The notes below the pieces were generated by a model, which was not told the origin of the DNA, did not search any database, and saw nothing but the letters and a program-made list of their open reading frames with translations. A stretch of 56,813 nt of DNA, taken from assembly GCA_025964675.1 (NCBI GenBank), contig JAOPYI010000214.1, positions 1 through 56,813 on the forward strand. Direction: 5' to 3'. Source of the stretch: Sphaerisporangium sp. (GTDB lineage: Bacteria > Actinomycetota > Actinomycetes > Streptosporangiales > Streptosporangiaceae). The position numbers were made by a program, and so were the translations under genes. Shown in pieces: positions 53,886 to 56,813 of the stretch. Every line of letters begins with the position of its first letter. The first letter of the stretch is position 1.

Positions 53886-54401
53886 GTGCAGCTTGTCGTA
53901 GGCCGCATCGGCCGCCCGCACGGCATCCGTGGCGAGGTGACGGTCGAGGTGCGCACCGACGAGCCGGAGTCGCGCTTCACCCCCGGCGCCTCGCTCATCA
54001 CCGACCCCGCGGACAGGGGTCCCCTGATCATCGAGGGCATGCGCTGGCACAAGACCATCCTGTTGCTGCGCTTGGAGGGCGTCGGCAGCCGCGAGGAGGC
54101 CGAAGAGCTCCGCGACACCATGCTCGTGATCGACTCCGCCGACATCCCGCTGCCCGACGATCCCGACGAGTTCTACGACCACCAGCTCATCGGCCTTTCG
54201 GTCGTCACGAGCGAGGGCGAGACCGTCGGCGAGATCATCGACGTCCGCCACCACGGGCAGGACCTCCTCGTGATCCAGCGGGGAGGCGACGAGGTGCTCG
54301 TCCCGTTCGTCAAGGCCCTGGTCCCGGAGGTCGACCTGGCCGCGAAGCGCGTCGTCGTGCACGCCCCGCCCGGCCTGCTCGACCCGGAGGAGACGGTGTG
54401 A
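53886..54401 (+). CDS. rimM: 16S rRNA processing protein RimM
   Basis: The 171-aa protein has the N-terminal RimM beta-barrel (QLVVGRIGRPHGIRGEVTVEVRTDEPE) and a C-terminal PRC barrel (YDHQLIGLSVVTSEGETVGEIIDVRH, VLVPFVKALVPEVD). It assists 30S maturation, acting on the head domain near S19. GTG start with AAGGAGAAG upstream. It overlaps trmD by 4 nt. Confidence 0.96.
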   Translation: MQLVVGRIGRPHGIRGEVTVEVRTDEPESRFTPGASLITDPADRGPLIIEGMRWHKTILLLRLEGVGSREEAEELRDTMLVIDSADIPLPDDPDEFYDHQLIGLSVVTSEGETVGEIIDVRHHGQDLLVIQRGGDEVLVPFVKALVPEVDLAAKRVVVHAPPGLLDPEETV

Positions 54402-55189
54402 CCATGCGCGTCGACATCATCTCGATCTTCCCGGAGTACTTCGCCCCGCTCGACGTCTCCCTGATCGGCAAGGCGCGGCAGAAGGGGCTCCTCGACATCC
54501 GGCTGCACCAGCTCCGCGACTGGACCCACGACGTGCACCGTACGGTGGACGACACGCCGTACGGCGGCGGTCCCGGCATGGTGATGAAGCCCGAGCCGTG
54601 GAGCGAGGCCATCGACGACGTCATCGGCCCCGCCAGCGTGCCGCCCCGGCTGATCGTGCCGACCCCCAGCGGGCGGCCGTTCACCCAGGAAGTGGCCCTT
54701 GAGTACGCCAAGGAGCCCTGGCTGCTCTTCGCGCCCGCCCGCTACGAAGGCATCGACGCCCGGGTCATGGCCGAGTACGGCCCTCGCCTGCGCGTCGACG
54801 AGGTCAGCGTCGGCGACTACGTCCTGGCCGGGGGAGAGGCGGCGGTGCTGGTCATCGTGGAAGCCGTGGGGCGCCTGCTGCCCGGCGTGCTGGGCAACGC
54901 CGACTCGGTGGCCGACGACTCGTTCGCCCCCGGCGCCATGGCGAGCCTGCTCGAAGGCCCTGTCTACACCAAGCCGCCCGTGTGGCGCGGTCACGAGGTC
55001 CCGCCGATCCTTCTGTCCGGCAACCATGGCGCGGTCGCGCGCTGGCGGCGGGACGAGGCGCTCCGCCGTACGGTCGCCAAGAGGCCCGAGCTTGCCGCGC
55101 GGCTCGACCGGGAAAGCCTTGACAAGCGTGATCGTGAGGTACTTGACGACGCTTCGTTTCGCTTCCCGCCGGAAGATATGGCAAACTGA
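54398..55189 (+). CDS. trmD: tRNA (guanine-37-N1)-methyltransferase TrmD
   Basis: The 263-aa SPOUT methyltransferase methylates G37 of tRNAs using SAM. It has VDIISIFPEYFAPLDVSLIGKA, DDTPYGGGPGMVMKPEP, YEGIDARV, VSVGDYVLAGGEAAVLVIVEAVGRLLPGVLGN with the trefoil knot, and SLLEGPVYTKP. GTG 54398 overlaps rimM; an ATG two codons on is an alternative start. Length is slightly above the usual 240 aa. Confidence 0.97.
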   Translation: MTMRVDIISIFPEYFAPLDVSLIGKARQKGLLDIRLHQLRDWTHDVHRTVDDTPYGGGPGMVMKPEPWSEAIDDVIGPASVPPRLIVPTPSGRPFTQEVALEYAKEPWLLFAPARYEGIDARVMAEYGPRLRVDEVSVGDYVLAGGEAAVLVIVEAVGRLLPGVLGNADSVADDSFAPGAMASLLEGPVYTKPPVWRGHEVPPILLSGNHGAVARWRRDEALRRTVAKRPELAARLDRESLDKRDREVLDDASFRFPPEDMAN

Positions 55190-55349
55190 ATCGCTGTTGC
55201 CAACTGCCTGCGGTTGGCGCGGCCGCTCCGGGCAGTGGGCCCGGCATCCGAGACGTATTCAGCCCAGTGCTCGTGTCTTCCTCGTCGCCGTGCATCAGGC
55301 ATGGCCGGGCGGACCTCCGAGCGCTCGCTTCAAATGAGGAACCGCTGTC

Positions 55350-55715
55350 ATGCACACGCTGATCCAGGAGCTTGAGAAGGCCTCCGTACGTAGCGACGTT
55401 CCGAGCTTCCGCCCGGGCGACACGCTCGAGGTCCACGTCCGCGTCGTCGAAGGCAACCGGTCCCGTATCCAGGTCTTCAAGGGATTCGTGCTCCGCCGCC
55501 AGGGCGGTGGCTCCCGCGAGACGTTCACCGTCCGCAAGGTGAGCTACGGCGTCGGCGTCGAGCGCACGTTCCCGGTGCACAGCCCGGTCATCGAGAAGAT
55601 CGAGCTCGTGACCCGCGGCGATGTCCGCCGGGCGAAGCTTTACTACATGCGTGACCTGCGCGGCAAGGCGGCCCGCATCCGCGAGAAGCGCGACGCGCTG
55701 CCCACGGCCAAGTAG
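55350..55715 (+). CDS. rplS: 50S ribosomal protein L19
   Basis: The 121-aa protein starts [63 protein letters not shown]-like sequence, and [24 protein letters not shown] is the C-terminal signature. Canonical length. The 160-nt leader after trmD may carry its own promoter. A strong hairpin follows the gene. Confidence 0.97.
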   Translation: MHTLIQELEKASVRSDVPSFRPGDTLEVHVRVVEGNRSRIQVFKGFVLRRQGGGSRETFTVRKVSYGVGVERTFPVHSPVIEKIELVTRGDVRRAKLYYMRDLRGKAARIREKRDALPTAK

Positions 55716-55733
55716 GCCCGCCCGAGCCACAGG

Positions 55734-55767
55734 TGGCCCGCGCCCGCGAGGGACGCGGGCCATTTCT
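55734..55767 (+). terminator. Rho-independent terminator after rplS
   Basis: TGGCCCGCG (55734-55742) pairs with CGCGGGCCA (55754-55762) and is followed by TTTCT. This is the clearest intrinsic terminator in the window. Confidence 0.85.
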
Positions 55768-55871
55768 CTGGGGCGAAAAGCCGGTCTGACCGGCCAGGTC
55801 GTCGAGTTTCTTTGGGGCGACGCCGAGTCGGCGACCCGCCGTGGAGCGCGCATCATTTAGGCTCGACAGCG

Positions 55872-56738
55872 ATGACTAGCGATGGCCAGGGGCCGGCGGG
55901 GCCGCGCCGCCCCGTCGAGGACGAGGTAGACGTGGTCGCGGAAGACACCAAGCCGACAGCCAAGGACGGCAAGGAGAAAAAGGGCTCCTTCTGGCGCGAG
56001 CTACCGGTTTTGGTGGTGGTCGCGCTGGTCTTGGCGCTCATCATCAAGAGCTTCGTGATCCAGGCGTTCTACATTCCTTCGGAATCCATGGAAAACACCC
56101 TGCTGGTCAACGACAGGGTGCTGGTCAACAAGCTCGTCTACCACACGCGCGACATCGCGCGCGGCGACATCGTGGTGTTCTCCGGTGTCGACTCCTGGGC
56201 CAGCGAGATCGACGTCCCAGCGCCGTCCAACCCCGTCGCGGGCTTCTTCCGCTGGGTCGGCACGGCCTTCGGCGTGGTCCCCGGTGAGAAGGACTACATC
56301 AAGCGCGTCATCGGCGTTCCCGGCGACACGGTGAAGTGCTGCGACGCCAAGGGGCGCATCACCGTGAACGGCGTGGCCCTCGACGAGAAGGCCTACCTCT
56401 ACCCCGATGACCAGCCCTCGCAGAAGTTCTTCGAGATCAAGGTGGAGAAGGACCGTCTATGGGTGATGGGCGACCACCGTTCGGTCTCCCTCGACTCCCG
56501 TTCCCACCAGGGAGACCCCGGCGGCGGCGCGATCCCGGCGGACAAGGTCGTCGGGCGGGCCTTCGTGATCGTGTGGCCGTTCTCGCGTGCGACGACGCTG
56601 TCGATCCCCGACACGTTCAACCGGGCCGCGCTGAAGAGCGCCGCCATGGTGGGGGAGGCATCCCCGCTGCTGCTCGGCTTCGCCGGAGCGTTTCCCCTGG
56701 TGGCGCTCCGCCGCCGCTGGTACGGCCGTTCCTCCTGA
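55872..56738 (+). CDS. lepB: Type I signal peptidase
   Basis: The 288-aa membrane-bound signal peptidase has a charged N-terminal tail, helix LPVLVVVALVLALIIKSFVIQAFYI (residues 44-68), catalytic Ser72 in SESM, and Lys144 in YIKRVIGVPGD. The box-E motif is MGDHRSVSLDSR. A second hydrophobic segment near the C-terminus (PLLLGFAGAFPLVAL) suggests two membrane anchors. The ATG at 55872 (MTSDGQGP) is chosen; an upstream in-frame start at 55812 is unlikely. In Streptomyces several signal peptidase genes lie in tandem after rplS; only one is seen before the window ends. Confidence 0.95.
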   Translation: MTSDGQGPAGPRRPVEDEVDVVAEDTKPTAKDGKEKKGSFWRELPVLVVVALVLALIIKSFVIQAFYIPSESMENTLLVNDRVLVNKLVYHTRDIARGDIVVFSGVDSWASEIDVPAPSNPVAGFFRWVGTAFGVVPGEKDYIKRVIGVPGDTVKCCDAKGRITVNGVALDEKAYLYPDDQPSQKFFEIKVEKDRLWVMGDHRSVSLDSRSHQGDPGGGAIPADKVVGRAFVIVWPFSRATTLSIPDTFNRAALKSAAMVGEASPLLLGFAGAFPLVALRRRWYGRSS

Positions 56739-56813
56739 CCTCCGCCCTCCCGGGCCGAGGCCCATGATTGGCTGGGGGCGGTCGGGAGGCTGTCCGCGCC
56801 GGGGCCCCCGGAG
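56739..56813. other. Window end: intergenic sequence with weak inverted repeat
   Basis: 75 nt after lepB. CCTCCCG (56746-56752) and CGGGAGG (56783-56789) could pair. An ATG at 56764 opens a short frame (MIGWGRSGGCPRR) with no recognisable family. Confidence 0.35.

Noticed and set aside
55190-55349. Ribosomal-protein L19 leader in the trmD-rplS gap
   Set aside because: I could not identify the conserved structure by eye; the gap may just hold a promoter.

Overview
The window is high-GC actinomycete chromosome, with frequent GTG/TTG starts and tightly overlapping operons. The gene content (conservons, F420-type LLM oxidoreductase, GlnK/GlnD nitrogen control, gamma-glutamylpolyamine catabolism) and protein style suggest a Streptosporangiales-type filamentous actinomycete such as Nonomuraea, Streptosporangium or Microbispora. 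This is inferred from style and synteny only. I see no tRNA, rRNA, CRISPR array or insertion sequence.

Layout. 1-9.2 kb: the N-terminus of a LysR regulator diverging from an internally deleted SDR; then, on the minus strand, a glycine unit (tandem glycine riboswitch, gcvT, gcvH, and sdaA further downstream) preceded by a four-gene polyamine-type operon (glnA3-like gamma-glutamylpolyamine synthetase, aldehyde dehydrogenase, SDR, PuuD-like amidotransferase) with a divergent FadR/GntR regulator. 9.3-18 kb: assorted chromosomal genes (membrane protein, CsbD-like protein, LLM oxidoreductase, ABC exporter, RpiR regulator, SDR, hutF, group 2 sigma factor). 18-22.4 kb: the nitrogen operon amtB-glnK-glnD behind GAAAC half-sites that look like GlnR boxes. 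51.3-56.8 kb: the conserved housekeeping block ffh-rpsP-khpA-rimM-trmD-rplS-lepB.

Between glnD and ffh, which as I recall are adjacent in Streptomyces coelicolor, lies about 29 kb holding three complete conservons (cvnA-B-C-D: sensor kinase, roadblock protein, DUF742 protein, small GTPase) separated by two metabolic cassettes. Cassette 1 has a glucosamine-kinase-family gene with a SIS-domain gene, a polyamine-type ABC importer, a TetR regulator, a GT1 glycosyltransferase and an aminobutyraldehyde-type dehydrogenase. Two matching TTGAA-N6-TTCAA inverted repeats sit in its two divergent promoter regions and suggest one regulon. Cassette 2 is a five-gene operon of a lipoprotein, two permeases and an ATPase (taurine/thiamine-precursor type) plus a class I methyltransferase.

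The conservons share a 39-nt identical, dual-coded cvnC/cvnD junction and short conserved motifs in otherwise low-complexity CvnA tails. Conservons 2 and 3 also share upstream promoter-proximal DNA and long identical tracts consistent with recent duplication or gene conversion. The most interesting reading is a paralogous signalling array embedded with the catabolic and transport cassettes it may sense; that link is inference.
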